Source: Candidatus Litorirhabdus singularis
Lineage (GTDB): Bacteria; Pseudomonadota; Gammaproteobacteria; Pseudomonadales; Halieaceae
Direction: 5' to 3'
NCBI RefSeq assembly: GCF_026262625.1
Contig: NZ_SHNN01000002.1
Coordinates: forward strand, 806,001 to 870,000
DNA: 64,000 nucleotides
Each line of letters opens with the position of its first letter. The stretch's first letter is position 1. Of this stretch, positions 9,236-17,167 are shown one piece after another. A model generated the notes under the pieces. It was not told the origin of the DNA, made no database searches, and saw only the letters and a program-made list of their open reading frames with translations. The position numbers and the translations under genes were made by a program.

Positions 9236-10324
9236 TTAGTGCGTCGGCCCTGCAACCGGTACCGGATTAAACGTAATCGGCTGACTCTTGTCATATTCCT
9301 TACGTTCCTGCATTGCCGCTGGCACCTCATCCACCGGCACCAGAAACTGGTTGTACCACTGGCGCAGCTTGGTTACCGGGCCGTCACCATCACATAAAAT
9401 GGGGTTGTCGATAACCACCTTGTCTTTCCAGATCGCCAGGTCGGCGAACACGCCCTGATGGTTGTCTTCCATCAGCTGTCTTACGTAAGCTATCTGTGCC
9501 ATCGGGTTACCCTGCATTCCCGGCGGTATCGGATACTTGAAACCCGCCAGAAATTCAAAACTCTCCATGCTGGTAGGCACATTCATTACCAATGACATGA
9601 ACTTCGAGGTTTCACCCGTGACCAGATGGTGAGTCAACCGGTGCAACATATAACCCGGGCCATGATAGGTTGCCTCCGACTCCATATCGCCCATGGGTGA
9701 GCTGCCATTCATCAACTGGGTGTAACGATGGCCCTCACTGATATTTTGAAACAGGTTAATCGACTGACTGCCATGCACTGGACCAAAGTGCGCTTTGTCC
9801 GCCATGTTATCGATCAACTCGCGGCAATTGGATTCTACGACTACCCGCTGAATAACCCACGGTGTATAGGTATCTTCAAACACCTCTTCATCGCGCGGTA
9901 TCTCCTGCTCGGGAAGCGGCGGGCCCCCATCCGGATCGTACCAAACGAAAACCAGCTGGTTCTGTTCGACCACCGGCCAGGATTTGATACGGGCGCGGGC
10001 GGGAATTTTGTTGGCATAGGGAATGTGGTTGCAAAAACCATCTGCGCCCCAACTCCAGTGATGAAACGGACAAATAACCGATTCACCCACCACCTGCGAC
10101 CCTTCGCCGGCCAGATTGGCGCCCATGTGCGGACAATAGGCATCGAGAATATGCAGCTGACCCGTTTCCTGACCACGGTAGGCCACTAGCGAGGTACCAA
10201 AGTAATCAAGCTTGGTCGGTTGGGTGGTAAATTCGTAGTCGGCTCCGATACAAAACCATCCACGCGGATAGCGGTCGGGCAGGCTGCCTTTAATAACATA
10301 AGGATCTGGCACGGCAGTGTTCAA
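9236..10324 (-). CDS. Rieske non-heme iron oxygenase, KshA-like
   Basis: Oxygenase component of a Rieske monooxygenase, 362 residues. The N-terminal [2Fe-2S] domain has Cys64-x-His66 and Cys85-x2-His88 in the motifs YCPHMGANLAGEG and CPFHHWSWGADG. The catalytic domain carries the mononuclear iron site in IDNMADKAHFGPVHG (His179, His184), with the third Asp probably in GVFADLAIW. These arrangements resemble 3-ketosteroid 9-alpha-hydroxylase oxygenase (KshA) more than ring-hydroxylating dioxygenases. No reductase (KshB) is nearby. It lies downstream of two acyl-CoA dehydrogenase genes in the same direction but is separated by a strong hairpin. A steroid or other alicyclic substrate is inferred, not shown. 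Confidence 0.87.
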   Translation of the reverse strand: MNTAVPDPYVIKGSLPDRYPRGWFCIGADYEFTTQPTKLDYFGTSLVAYRGQETGQLHILDAYCPHMGANLAGEGSQVVGESVICPFHHWSWGADGFCNHIPYANKIPARARIKSWPVVEQNQLVFVWYDPDGGPPLPEQEIPRDEEVFEDTYTPWVIQRVVVESNCRELIDNMADKAHFGPVHGSQSINLFQNISEGHRYTQLMNGSSPMGDMESEATYHGPGYMLHRLTHHLVTGETSKFMSLVMNVPTSMESFEFLAGFKYPIPPGMQGNPMAQIAYVRQLMEDNHQGVFADLAIWKDKVVIDNPILCDGDGPVTKLRQWYNQFLVPVDEVPAAMQERKEYDKSQPITFNPVPVAGPTH

Positions 10325-10451
10325 AGTAACCCCCTGAGAAGAATTGGAAACCTATTCACCTAAATATACCCCCGACGTGGCTTCAGTATAACCACTACCA
10401 GACAGACACAGGCTAATTAGATGTACCGTCGCCCTTAAAGTACCGCAATCA

Positions 10452-10478
10452 GCAGCGCAGCGACAATCGCTGCGCTGC
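10452..10478 (-). terminator. Perfect 11-bp intergenic stem-loop
   Basis: GCAGCGCAGCG, loop ACAAT, then its exact complement. It starts eight bases after the stop codon of the acyl-CoA dehydrogenase gene and before the Rieske gene on the minus strand. No T-run follows, so it is not a classic intrinsic terminator; it may stop or stabilise the 3' end of the dehydrogenase mRNA. Confidence 0.5.
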
Positions 10479-10485
10479 GCAGTGG

Positions 10486-11712
10486 CTAGTTACCCTGCTC
10501 TACTTCATTGAAGGGAATACCCTTGTCGACACGGACGTCTTGGGGCAGCCCCAATACTCGCTCAGCAATAATGTTACGGAGAATTTCGTCGGTGCCGCCG
10601 GCAATACGCATACCCGGAGCGCCCAGGAAGGAGCCATGGAACAACTTACCGTCCAACTCTTCCTGACCTTCCCGGCCCAACATAACGCCGCCCATATCCA
10701 TCAGATCAATGGCAAAACTACTGACATCCTGCAACTTGGAGGCGCTCACCACTTTGGTAATGGAGTTTTCTGGACCCGGGGTCTTACCCTGCGACAATGC
10801 GCTCATAACCCGATACTTGGTATTGCGCAGGCCCGCTTTCTCGCAGTGCCAGGTCGCAAGTTTTTCGCGCACTGCACGGCTCTTAATGGCAGGTTCCCCA
10901 TCGATCATGATGCGCTGCGCAAGCTCCAGCAGATGGGGCGCATCCGCACCACCGGCGTCGCCTACCGCCAGACGTTCATTCATCAGTGTGGTCAGCGACA
11001 CCTTCCAGCCATCACCTACCGCACCCAGACGCTGATGGTCAGGAATACGCACATCGGTAAAATAGACTTCGTTAAAATTGGAGTCCCCGGAGATCTGCTT
11101 AATCGGACGTATTTCGACCCCCGGAGATTTCATATCCAGAAAGAAGAATGTCAGCCCTTTGTGCTTGGCCGCGGTGGGATCACTACGCGTTACCAAAATG
11201 CCCCAATCGCAAAAATGGGCACCTGAGGTCCATATCTTCTGACCGTTGATGATCCAGTCATCACCGTCACGCTCACACCGTGTGCGCAGGTTGGCTAAAT
11301 CAGAACCTGCACCCGGCTCACTGAACAGCTGACACCAGATATCGACACCTTCGACCATCCGCGGTATGCGCTCTTTCAGGTGTTCTTCACCGGCATAAGC
11401 GATCATGGTTGGGCCGCACATACCCAAGCCGATGGCATAAGGGCCTACCGGCACATCAAACTTGCCTTCTTCCTGCCCCCAGATGATGTTCTCCATGGAC
11501 GTAGCACCGCGACCACCGTATTCACTGGGATAACTCAGGCAGGCCCAGCCGTGGTCCGCTTTAAGCTTCTGCCAGGCTTTGGCCCGCAGAATATACTCCG
11601 CTTCAGTTTCCTGATGCGGCGCAGTATCGGTTTTTGGTTGTGCATTGGCAGACAAGAACGCGCGAGCTTCAGCGCGAAAAGCGGCTTCTTGTGGGGTATC
11701 TTCAAAATTCAT
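10486..11712 (-). CDS. Acyl-CoA dehydrogenase, catalytic-type subunit of a pair
   Basis: FAD-dependent alpha,beta-desaturase of acyl-CoA, 408 residues. FAD and substrate motifs include QLFSEPGAGSDLANLRTRC, WIINGQKIWTSGAHFCDWG and the C-terminal IAGGTDEILRNIIAERVLGLP. The usual catalytic Glu in the C-terminal YEGT-like motif is Gly here. A Glu (246) is present in LMNERLAVGDAGG, the position used by isovaleryl-CoA-type enzymes and by steroid side-chain FadE subunits. Three bases separate it from the next ACAD gene upstream. The pair therefore probably forms an alpha2beta2 heterotetramer like the ChsE-type steroid ACADs, in which only one subunit carries the base. Confidence 0.93.
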   Translation of the reverse strand: MNFEDTPQEAAFRAEARAFLSANAQPKTDTAPHQETEAEYILRAKAWQKLKADHGWACLSYPSEYGGRGATSMENIIWGQEEGKFDVPVGPYAIGLGMCGPTMIAYAGEEHLKERIPRMVEGVDIWCQLFSEPGAGSDLANLRTRCERDGDDWIINGQKIWTSGAHFCDWGILVTRSDPTAAKHKGLTFFFLDMKSPGVEIRPIKQISGDSNFNEVYFTDVRIPDHQRLGAVGDGWKVSLTTLMNERLAVGDAGGADAPHLLELAQRIMIDGEPAIKSRAVREKLATWHCEKAGLRNTKYRVMSALSQGKTPGPENSITKVVSASKLQDVSSFAIDLMDMGGVMLGREGQEELDGKLFHGSFLGAPGMRIAGGTDEILRNIIAERVLGLPQDVRVDKGIPFNEVEQGN

Positions 11713-11715
11713 GAT

Positions 11716-12837
11716 TCAGGCCTCCTTAGCGATACGGGATTCAAGTGCGTTAACCAGTCGATCTTCCCAACTGGAGAGGCTGCCGAGGTTGACACTCAGC
11801 GCCTTGGCACGGCGATAGTACATATGACAATCAAACTCCCAGGTGAAGCCCATACCACCGTGAGTCTGAATATTTTCTTTTGAGCATTCATGAAATGCCT
11901 TGGTTGCACTCACGCGCGCCGTTGCTGCAGCCAACGCCAGATCTGGGGCGTCCTCTGCCAGTGCCCAGGCACCGTAATAACAGTTAGAGCGGGCCAAAGT
12001 GGTGGCAATATACATATCCGCCAGCTTGTGTTTTATCGCTTGAAAAGAGGCGATAGAACGACCGAATGCATAGCGTCCCAGAGCGTACTCTTTGGCCATA
12101 TCCAATGATGCCTGAGCACCACCGACCTGTTCAAAAGCAAACAAAACCGCGGCGCGGTTGAACAATTCCTGCAACTGCGCCCAACCCGAGCCGCCTGCGC
12201 CAAGCACTTCAGCACTGGCACCGGTCATCTCAACACAAGCCTGTGAGCGCGTGGGGTCAAGGTTTGCTACCACGCTGCGCGTTACACCATCGCCCTGTAG
12301 TTCCACCAGGCACAGCGAGATGCCAGCGCCATCCTTCGCTACCACAATCGCTATATCGGCGACATCGCCATCAGGCACAGGTAGTTTAGTGCCAGTGATC
12401 GTGCCATTTGCGTAAAACGCAGCAAGCGCATCTGCCTGAGGTGCGCCACGGCCTTCCGCAACCGCTACGGTGCCGACCACTTCTCCACTGGCCAGACCCG
12501 GCAACCACTTCTGCTTCTGAGCCTCGCTGCCAAACCGAATCAGCGCCTCAGTCGCCAGATAGACCGATGAGGCAAAGGGCGTTGGCGCCAGACTGCGTCC
12601 TAACTCTTCTGCCAGCACGCACAGTTCCAAATAACCCATCCCCAGACCACCGTAGGATTCCGGTACGGTCACTCCAGTCCAGCCAAGATCACAAATGGCT
12701 TGCCATAGAGCCTTGTCACAAGACACGTCAGCGTCATCCAGCACAGCGCGCACGGTACTGAGAGGGCTCTGTTCGCTCAAAAACCGCTGCGCCTGTTCGC
12801 GCAACAAATTTTGCTCATCAGAAAATTCAAAATTCAT
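11716..12837 (-). CDS. Acyl-CoA dehydrogenase, partner subunit
   Basis: 373-residue ACAD with the N-terminal helical domain (FEFSDEQNLLREQAQRFL), the middle GVTVPESYGGLGMGYLELC and the C-terminal FGRSIASFQAIKHKLADMYI and QTHGGMGFTWEFDCHMYYRR. It is shorter in the middle beta domain than its neighbour. At the place where the neighbour has its catalytic Glu it reads FNRAAVLFAFEQVGG, with no Glu aligned, so it is probably the non-catalytic, FAD- or substrate-shaping half of a heterotetramer. First gene of the operon; AAGGAAG lies about ten bases before its ATG. Confidence 0.92.
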   Translation of the reverse strand: MNFEFSDEQNLLREQAQRFLSEQSPLSTVRAVLDDADVSCDKALWQAICDLGWTGVTVPESYGGLGMGYLELCVLAEELGRSLAPTPFASSVYLATEALIRFGSEAQKQKWLPGLASGEVVGTVAVAEGRGAPQADALAAFYANGTITGTKLPVPDGDVADIAIVVAKDGAGISLCLVELQGDGVTRSVVANLDPTRSQACVEMTGASAEVLGAGGSGWAQLQELFNRAAVLFAFEQVGGAQASLDMAKEYALGRYAFGRSIASFQAIKHKLADMYIATTLARSNCYYGAWALAEDAPDLALAAATARVSATKAFHECSKENIQTHGGMGFTWEFDCHMYYRRAKALSVNLGSLSSWEDRLVNALESRIAKEA

Positions 12838-12886
12838 AGTGTTAAAGCTTCCTTATTAGTTAGGCGGGCGGAAAATCAGGTGCCAT

Positions 12887-12954
12887 ATCTTAGCGTGTGT
12901 CAGCCTTTGATCAACCTAAATGAGTTGACAGCGTAAACTCTACTGTAGTTTATT
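12887..12954. promoter_or_regulatory. Divergent promoter region with an inverted repeat
   Basis: Separates the ACAD operon (minus) from the secreted-protein operon (plus). Plus strand: TTGACA at 12925-12930 with TTTATT at 12949-12954 (18-base spacer). Minus strand: TTGATC (bases 12914-12909) and TAAGAT (12892-12887), 16-base spacer. An inverted repeat, TAAACT (12934-12939), seven bases, AGTTTA (12947-12952), lies across the plus-strand promoter spacer and could be a repressor site. It does not look like the known KstR operator. No regulator gene lies in this window. Confidence 0.4.
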
Positions 12955-12989
12955 TCCTGTTGGCAAAACCAGTGAATAAGAGAAATAAC

Positions 12990-13844
12990 ATGCACTTGTC
13001 CAGAATATCTGCTGCACTGCGGCGCGTACTCACGATAATAGCCTCAGCCAGCGTCTTGTTGACGACATTGGCAAGCGCCGACGACGCACCGCGGACTGCA
13101 GCGGGAAAGCCGGATTTAAACGGCGTCTGGCAAGTCCTCAATCGTGCCAATTTCAATCTGGAACCACACGGGCCGAAAGCGGCGCTGGCCATGCGCGAAG
13201 GCCCGGTAGTGCCGGTTCCGGCCAAGGAGCTTGTGGCATTAGGCGCTGTGGGCGCTGTGCCAGCGGGGCTTGGTGTGGTAGATGGTGGAGCTATTCCCTA
13301 TACCGACGCGGCACGCCAACAGCGTGACGAAAATGCCGCCAACTGGTTAACCCGAGACCCGGAAATTAAATGTTATCTGCCGGGCGTACCGCGCGCCACA
13401 TACATGCCCTTCCCTTTCCAGATTTACCACAATCAGGATGTGCTGGTATTTTCCTATGAATACGCCGGCGCCGTGCGCAACATCGCCCTCAGTGACCCGG
13501 GGCCAGCGCCGATTGATTCCTGGATGGGGCAATCCTGGGCCGAGTGGGATGGGGACACTCTGGTTGTGCATACTGAGGGCCTTAACGGCCAGAGCTGGCT
13601 CGATCGTGCGGGAAATTTCGCCAGCGCTGGCGCGAAGATTACCGAGCGCTTCACCCGCACCAGTGCACATACCCTGCACTATGAAGTCACTATCGAAGAT
13701 TCCAGTGTCTACCAACGCCCCTGGAAGATGAGCATGCCTCTTTATAAGCGCGTCGGTCGCGACGACCAACTGCTGCAGTTTAACTGCGTCGAGTTTGTCG
13801 AAGAGTTAATGTACGGGCACCTGCGCAAGGAGCCCTTGGACTGA
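12990..13844 (+). CDS. Secreted protein of unknown function (paralogue A)
   Basis: The frame is open from a TTG at 12960, but the ATG at 12990 follows AAGAGA and gives a clean signal peptide (MHLSRISAALRRVLTIIASA, cleavage after about residue 30). The 284-residue protein is not one I can assign to a known enzyme. Features shared with its neighbour are PDLNGVWQ near the mature N-terminus, AIPYT, a central Cys (128), SWAEWDGDTLVVHTEGLN, ITERFTRTSAHTLHYEVTIED and a C-terminal Cys (266, FNCVEF). The spacing of Trp, Asp and Thr suggests a repeated beta structure. Likely periplasmic. First gene of a six-gene plus-strand operon; it overlaps the next gene by one base. Confidence 0.8.
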   Translation: MHLSRISAALRRVLTIIASASVLLTTLASADDAPRTAAGKPDLNGVWQVLNRANFNLEPHGPKAALAMREGPVVPVPAKELVALGAVGAVPAGLGVVDGGAIPYTDAARQQRDENAANWLTRDPEIKCYLPGVPRATYMPFPFQIYHNQDVLVFSYEYAGAVRNIALSDPGPAPIDSWMGQSWAEWDGDTLVVHTEGLNGQSWLDRAGNFASAGAKITERFTRTSAHTLHYEVTIEDSSVYQRPWKMSMPLYKRVGRDDQLLQFNCVEFVEELMYGHLRKEPLD

Positions 13845-14827
13845 TGACACACGCCATGACTCAGTGGGTACTCTTTTTCATCGCCACATTAGTAGCTAAT
13901 TCGGCTCATTCCCAACCGTGGCAATTACAGCATCTGCCCTGGGGTGACCCGGACTTTCAGGGCATCTGGACCACGGCTACCGTCACCACTCTGGAGCGGC
14001 CAGATGAATTGTCGGAGCTGGTATTAACACCGGAGCAGGCCTTGGCGGTTGAACAGGGCATGGAGGACTTACAGGAGGCCATTGACAACATTGCTGATGG
14101 CGACCTTGAAGCGGGTGGCGATGTAGGCGGCTATAACAGCTTCTGGATGGATCCCGGCACTCGAGCTCTGCGCGTTCGAGGAGAGCCCCGCAGCTCTATT
14201 ATTGTCTACCCGCAAGAAGGAGAAATCCCCTACACACTGAAAAGCCAGCTGCGCTTCTATTGGAACGCCTACAAAATGCTGAGCCGGGAAAACAACCCGG
14301 AGGAACGCCCCGAAGGTGAACGCTGCACGGTTGGCTTTGGATCAACCGGCGGGCCACCGATGCTGCCAGTGCTCTACAACAATAACTACCAGTTTATGCA
14401 ATCCCCCGGCCACGTTGGAATTCTGGTGGAGATGAACCACAACGTGCGTAATATCAGGCTTGGTGGCGAGCCTTTGCCGCCGCAGATAAAACCGTGGCTG
14501 GGCGATTCGCTGGGGCACTGGGACGGTGACACCCTCGTTGTGGAGACCACGCAGTTCCATCCGCAGCAATTCATGCGTCTGGCCATCAAACACCAGCTAA
14601 TGATGGCAACTGATACCCGCGTTATCGAGCGCTTCACCCGCATCAGCGAGAACGAAATCGTCTACGAATTTACGGTTTCTGATCCAGAGCTGTACACTGA
14701 AGACTGGCGCGGCGAGCTAACCCTGCGTCGCAGCGCCGGTCCCATTTACGAGTACGCCTGCCATGAGGGCAACTACGCCTTGCCCAATATTCTCGACGGC
14801 GCGCGACAAAAAGAACAGGAAGACTGA
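13844..14827 (+). CDS. Secreted protein of unknown function (paralogue B)
   Basis: 327 residues with a signal peptide ending near ANSAHSQ. It shares the architecture of the preceding gene: DPDFQGIWT, EIPYT, a central Cys (161, GERCTVGFG), GDSLGHWDGDTLVVETTQFH, VIERFTRISENEIVYEFTVSD and a C-terminal Cys (306, YEYACHEGNYAL). The two are ancient tandem duplicates. The conserved Cys pair could form a disulfide or bind a metal with the adjacent His307. Its stop codon and the DUF6152 start are one base apart, so translation is coupled. I do not assign a reaction. In-frame ATG at 13856 is an alternative start. Confidence 0.8.
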   Translation: MTHAMTQWVLFFIATLVANSAHSQPWQLQHLPWGDPDFQGIWTTATVTTLERPDELSELVLTPEQALAVEQGMEDLQEAIDNIADGDLEAGGDVGGYNSFWMDPGTRALRVRGEPRSSIIVYPQEGEIPYTLKSQLRFYWNAYKMLSRENNPEERPEGERCTVGFGSTGGPPMLPVLYNNNYQFMQSPGHVGILVEMNHNVRNIRLGGEPLPPQIKPWLGDSLGHWDGDTLVVETTQFHPQQFMRLAIKHQLMMATDTRVIERFTRISENEIVYEFTVSDPELYTEDWRGELTLRRSAGPIYEYACHEGNYALPNILDGARQKEQED

Positions 14828-14828
14828 T

Positions 14829-15269
14829 ATGCGTAAAACGACTGCCGTGATTGCTCTGGCGCTGCCGCTGGCACTCATCGTTTCCTGGCGGGCAGTAGCG
14901 CATCATGCGTTCTCCGCTGAGTTTGATAAGGAGGCACCGGTTACGCTGAAAGGCAAAGTCACCAAAATCGAGTGGATTAATCCACATGCCTGGATTCATC
15001 TCGCCGCTGAACAGCCGGATGGCACCACCGTGGCCTGGATGGTCGAGGGCGGTACGCCCAACACCCTGCTGCGCGCCGGTATCAACCGTAACTCTCTGCC
15101 CATCGGCAGTGAAATCAATGTGCGTGGTTATCAGGCCAAAAACAAAAGCTGCGAGCCAGCCTGCAAAGCCAATGGCCGAGATATCACACTGCCTGGCGGC
15201 GGCAAGGCCTTTATGGGTTCTTCCGGCACCGGAGCACCCAAGGATGGATCTGACCCCAGAGACCGCTAG
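14829..15269 (+). CDS. DUF6152-like periplasmic protein
   Basis: 146 residues. A signal peptide ends in SWRAVA, so the predicted mature chain begins HHAFSAEFDKE, with His at positions 1 and 2. A compact OB-like beta domain follows: VTLKGKVTKIEWINPHAWIHL, WMVEGGTPNTLLRAGI and GSEINVRGYQAK. A Cys pair (KSCEPACK) and a glycine-rich tail come after. The N-terminal His-His and the NPHAWIH histidines are the conserved-looking part and would suit a copper or heme site; that is inference. AGGAAG precedes the ATG. It lies between the paralogous secreted proteins and two multi-span membrane proteins. Confidence 0.78.
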   Translation: MRKTTAVIALALPLALIVSWRAVAHHAFSAEFDKEAPVTLKGKVTKIEWINPHAWIHLAAEQPDGTTVAWMVEGGTPNTLLRAGINRNSLPIGSEINVRGYQAKNKSCEPACKANGRDITLPGGGKAFMGSSGTGAPKDGSDPRDR

Positions 15270-15272
15270 AGC

Positions 15273-15845
15273 GTGCTCAATGAGCTGATTCACCAAGCCG
15301 CGCTGTGGCTGGACAACACGGCTGCCAGCACCTCGATGCATGAATCCTTTTATGTCTATAACTGGGTGGAAACCACACACGTTCTGACACTAACCTTGTC
15401 ACTGGGACTACTGCTGGTGATAGACCTGCGTATGCTCGGCTTGGCGTTTACCAACCTGCCCGCAACCCGGCTGGCGCAACGCCTGCAAACGCCCATGTTC
15501 CTCGGCTTTGCCGTCATGTTTATCACGGGCATGGCGTTGTTTTATGCGATACCAGTACGCAGCTCGCAAAGCCTCTGGCTGCGCATCAAATTACTGTTGT
15601 TGCTGGCCGCCCTTATTAACGCCCTGGTATTTCACAGACACTTGCGCAACGCCGGCCCCGATTGGAACAACGCCGTTAAGGCGCCGCTAAGCCTCCGCCG
15701 TGGCGCGTGGATGTCGATCGGCTGCTGGGTCGGTGTGGTGATCTGCGGACGTTTGATCGCCTATGACTGGTTTGACTGCAGCAAGAATCCAGCGCCATTG
15801 ATCAGCGCATTTGTTGGCTGCATCAATGGCCAGGAGCAGTTCTAA
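15273..15845 (+). CDS. DUF6644-like four-helix membrane protein
   Basis: 190 residues from a GTG start three bases after the DUF6152 stop. About four to five membrane helices: residues 34-52 (THVLTLTLSLGLLLVIDLRM), 72-90, 98-118 and 145-165. Histidines occur at membrane positions or edges in VETTHVL and ALVFHRH, which is compatible with a b-type heme, as in cytochrome b561-like folds, but no heme motif is proven. It is followed after one base by a related gene. The upstream ribosome-binding site is poor, so it is probably translated by coupling. Confidence 0.75.
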   Translation: MLNELIHQAALWLDNTAASTSMHESFYVYNWVETTHVLTLTLSLGLLLVIDLRMLGLAFTNLPATRLAQRLQTPMFLGFAVMFITGMALFYAIPVRSSQSLWLRIKLLLLLAALINALVFHRHLRNAGPDWNNAVKAPLSLRRGAWMSIGCWVGVVICGRLIAYDWFDCSKNPAPLISAFVGCINGQEQF

Positions 15846-15846
15846 C

Positions 15847-16425
15847 ATGTCCCTCCTCACGGCTTATACTCGCACCCTGATGACTGTCGCAGTCATTGCT
15901 ATCACCACCGTATTCGCCCTATCCGACTTGCGAATAGCGAGTTGGGAAGCACTGGAGGCAGTTTTTGCGTGGAGTGAAACCACAGTATTTGGCTACATTG
16001 GTAAAACCTGGGGCGCTGCCTTTGCTATTGTTGAAGCCCTGCATCTGGTCGGACTTGCCGTGCTCGGCGGCGCGGTCATTATTGGCGATGGCCGTCTTCT
16101 GGGGCTCTGGTTTACCGACTATTCCTGTGCAGAGATTCAGCGCGGCGCCCAGCGCGGCTTCTTCTGGGGGCTAATGCTACTGCTCGGCACAGGACTGTTC
16201 ATGGCCTGCGGCGTTGCCATGAAAATCTATTACATGCCGGTATTCTGGTACAAGATGCTGGCGCTTGGCACTGGCATACTGTTTGCCTATTGCATTCGAA
16301 AGCCGCTGTTAACAACGCAGCCCGATCAGCTGAACGCGTGGACTTTGCGACTGACCGGCACTGCCTCACTGATGATCTGGTTCACGGTTGCCGCCGCCGG
16401 ACGCTGGATCGGCTTTTCAGGCTAA
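15847..16425 (+). CDS. DUF6644-like membrane protein, second copy
   Basis: 192 residues with several membrane helices, related to the preceding protein: VEALHLVGLAVLGGAVIIGDGRLLGL matches its THVLTLTLSLGLLLVIDLRMLGL region, and both have a basic loop after it. The first membrane His is kept (EALHLVG); the second, FHRH in copy 1, is replaced by WYKMLA, so the copies are probably not interchangeable and may form a heterodimer. AGGAGC precedes the ATG at 15847. Inner-membrane location is clear; function is unknown. Confidence 0.75.
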   Translation: MSLLTAYTRTLMTVAVIAITTVFALSDLRIASWEALEAVFAWSETTVFGYIGKTWGAAFAIVEALHLVGLAVLGGAVIIGDGRLLGLWFTDYSCAEIQRGAQRGFFWGLMLLLGTGLFMACGVAMKIYYMPVFWYKMLALGTGILFAYCIRKPLLTTQPDQLNAWTLRLTGTASLMIWFTVAAAGRWIGFSG

Positions 16426-16436
16426 GGAGACAGGGT

Positions 16437-16598
16437 ATGACCACAAATGAAGCCTCTACTAATACGCTACCGCCTGCTAGCCGTGACCTGGAGTTAGCAG
16501 CGCTGGTTGCCAGCGCAGCAGTCATTGCTTTTTTTGTTGTCTACTGGCTCGGCGAAATAGCTGAAGTCAGGGCCATGTTGAAGCTGGCCTATGGCTAA
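16437..16598 (+). CDS. Single-helix membrane mini-protein (53 aa)
   Basis: ATG at 16437, preceded by AAGGAGACAGG starting on the stop codon of the previous gene, so it is a real operon member. The product has a soluble 27-residue N-terminus and one membrane helix (LVASAAVIAFFVVYWLG), ending EVRAMLKLAYG. Its size and place suggest a small accessory subunit of a complex made by the two DUF6644-like proteins. Last gene of the plus-strand operon. Confidence 0.7.
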   Translation: MTTNEASTNTLPPASRDLELAALVASAAVIAFFVVYWLGEIAEVRAMLKLAYG

Positions 16599-16621
16599 CA
16601 CGCCGCAGGCTGCCCGATAGT

Positions 16622-17167
16622 TTAATCGGCCTCAAATTCGTAGCGGAAGCTATGTCCAGCATTCATCTCCAGCGCATAGTCAAAAAACCCATTCACTTGC
16701 AGTTCAATAGTTACCGGGGTCGCACCCCGGTTTTGCCAAAACCAGCCATGAATACCGGTAAACGGTGCGGTGAAGCCACCCTGATCAGAGCGCGCGCGGA
16801 AGCGTGCAAAACTTTCAGCGTAACCCTCAGACGCGCCGTCCGGTTGGCTGTGCATGTCTGCCACAACTTCTCCAGTTGCCTGCCAGCGATACAGCAGAGT
16901 AGCGCCCTGCTCCAGCCGATACTTGTACTCCACGCTCGCAAACGGCTGCAACTCAAAGCTGATGCTGTCCTCAAGCCACTCGAGCGACTGCGACTGCAGC
17001 GGATTGACATCGGTTTGGGCAAAGCCCATGAGCCCCAACCAACGACCGCTGCCCAGCGGATCCCAACCGTACTCGGCCGGCAGCACAACCGCCACCAGAA
17101 TCAGACCGGCGAAGACCAGCGACGTCAACGAGGCAACTAGAATTTTTTGGGGTGCCACGTTAGTCAT
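16622..17167 (-). CDS. Membrane-anchored periplasmic protein next to HupE-like gene
   Basis: 181 residues. An N-terminal helix (ILVASLTSLVFAGLILVAVVLPAEYGWDP) anchors a soluble domain with SFELQPFASVEYKYRLEQGATLLYRWQATGEVVADMHSQP, GFTAPFTGIHGWFWQNRG and TPVTIELQVNGFFDYAL, a beta-sandwich-like pattern. Proteins of this kind are annotated as transmembrane anchor proteins beside HupE/UreJ-like genes. The frame is open upstream, but the ATG at 17167 overlaps the HupE-like gene by four bases (ATGA). Last gene of its operon, convergent with the DUF6644 operon. Role unknown. Confidence 0.75.
   Translation of the reverse strand: MTNVAPQKILVASLTSLVFAGLILVAVVLPAEYGWDPLGSGRWLGLMGFAQTDVNPLQSQSLEWLEDSISFELQPFASVEYKYRLEQGATLLYRWQATGEVVADMHSQPDGASEGYAESFARFRARSDQGGFTAPFTGIHGWFWQNRGATPVTIELQVNGFFDYALEMNAGHSFRYEFEAD

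Noticed and set aside
10540-11226. 228-codon plus-strand frame opposite the acyl-CoA dehydrogenase
   Set aside because: Antisense shadow of a clear family gene; Gln/His/Arg-rich with no domain.
14670-15380. 236-codon minus-strand frame opposite DUF6152 and paralogue B
   Set aside because: Runs across three plus-strand genes with good start signals and signal peptides; composition not protein-like.
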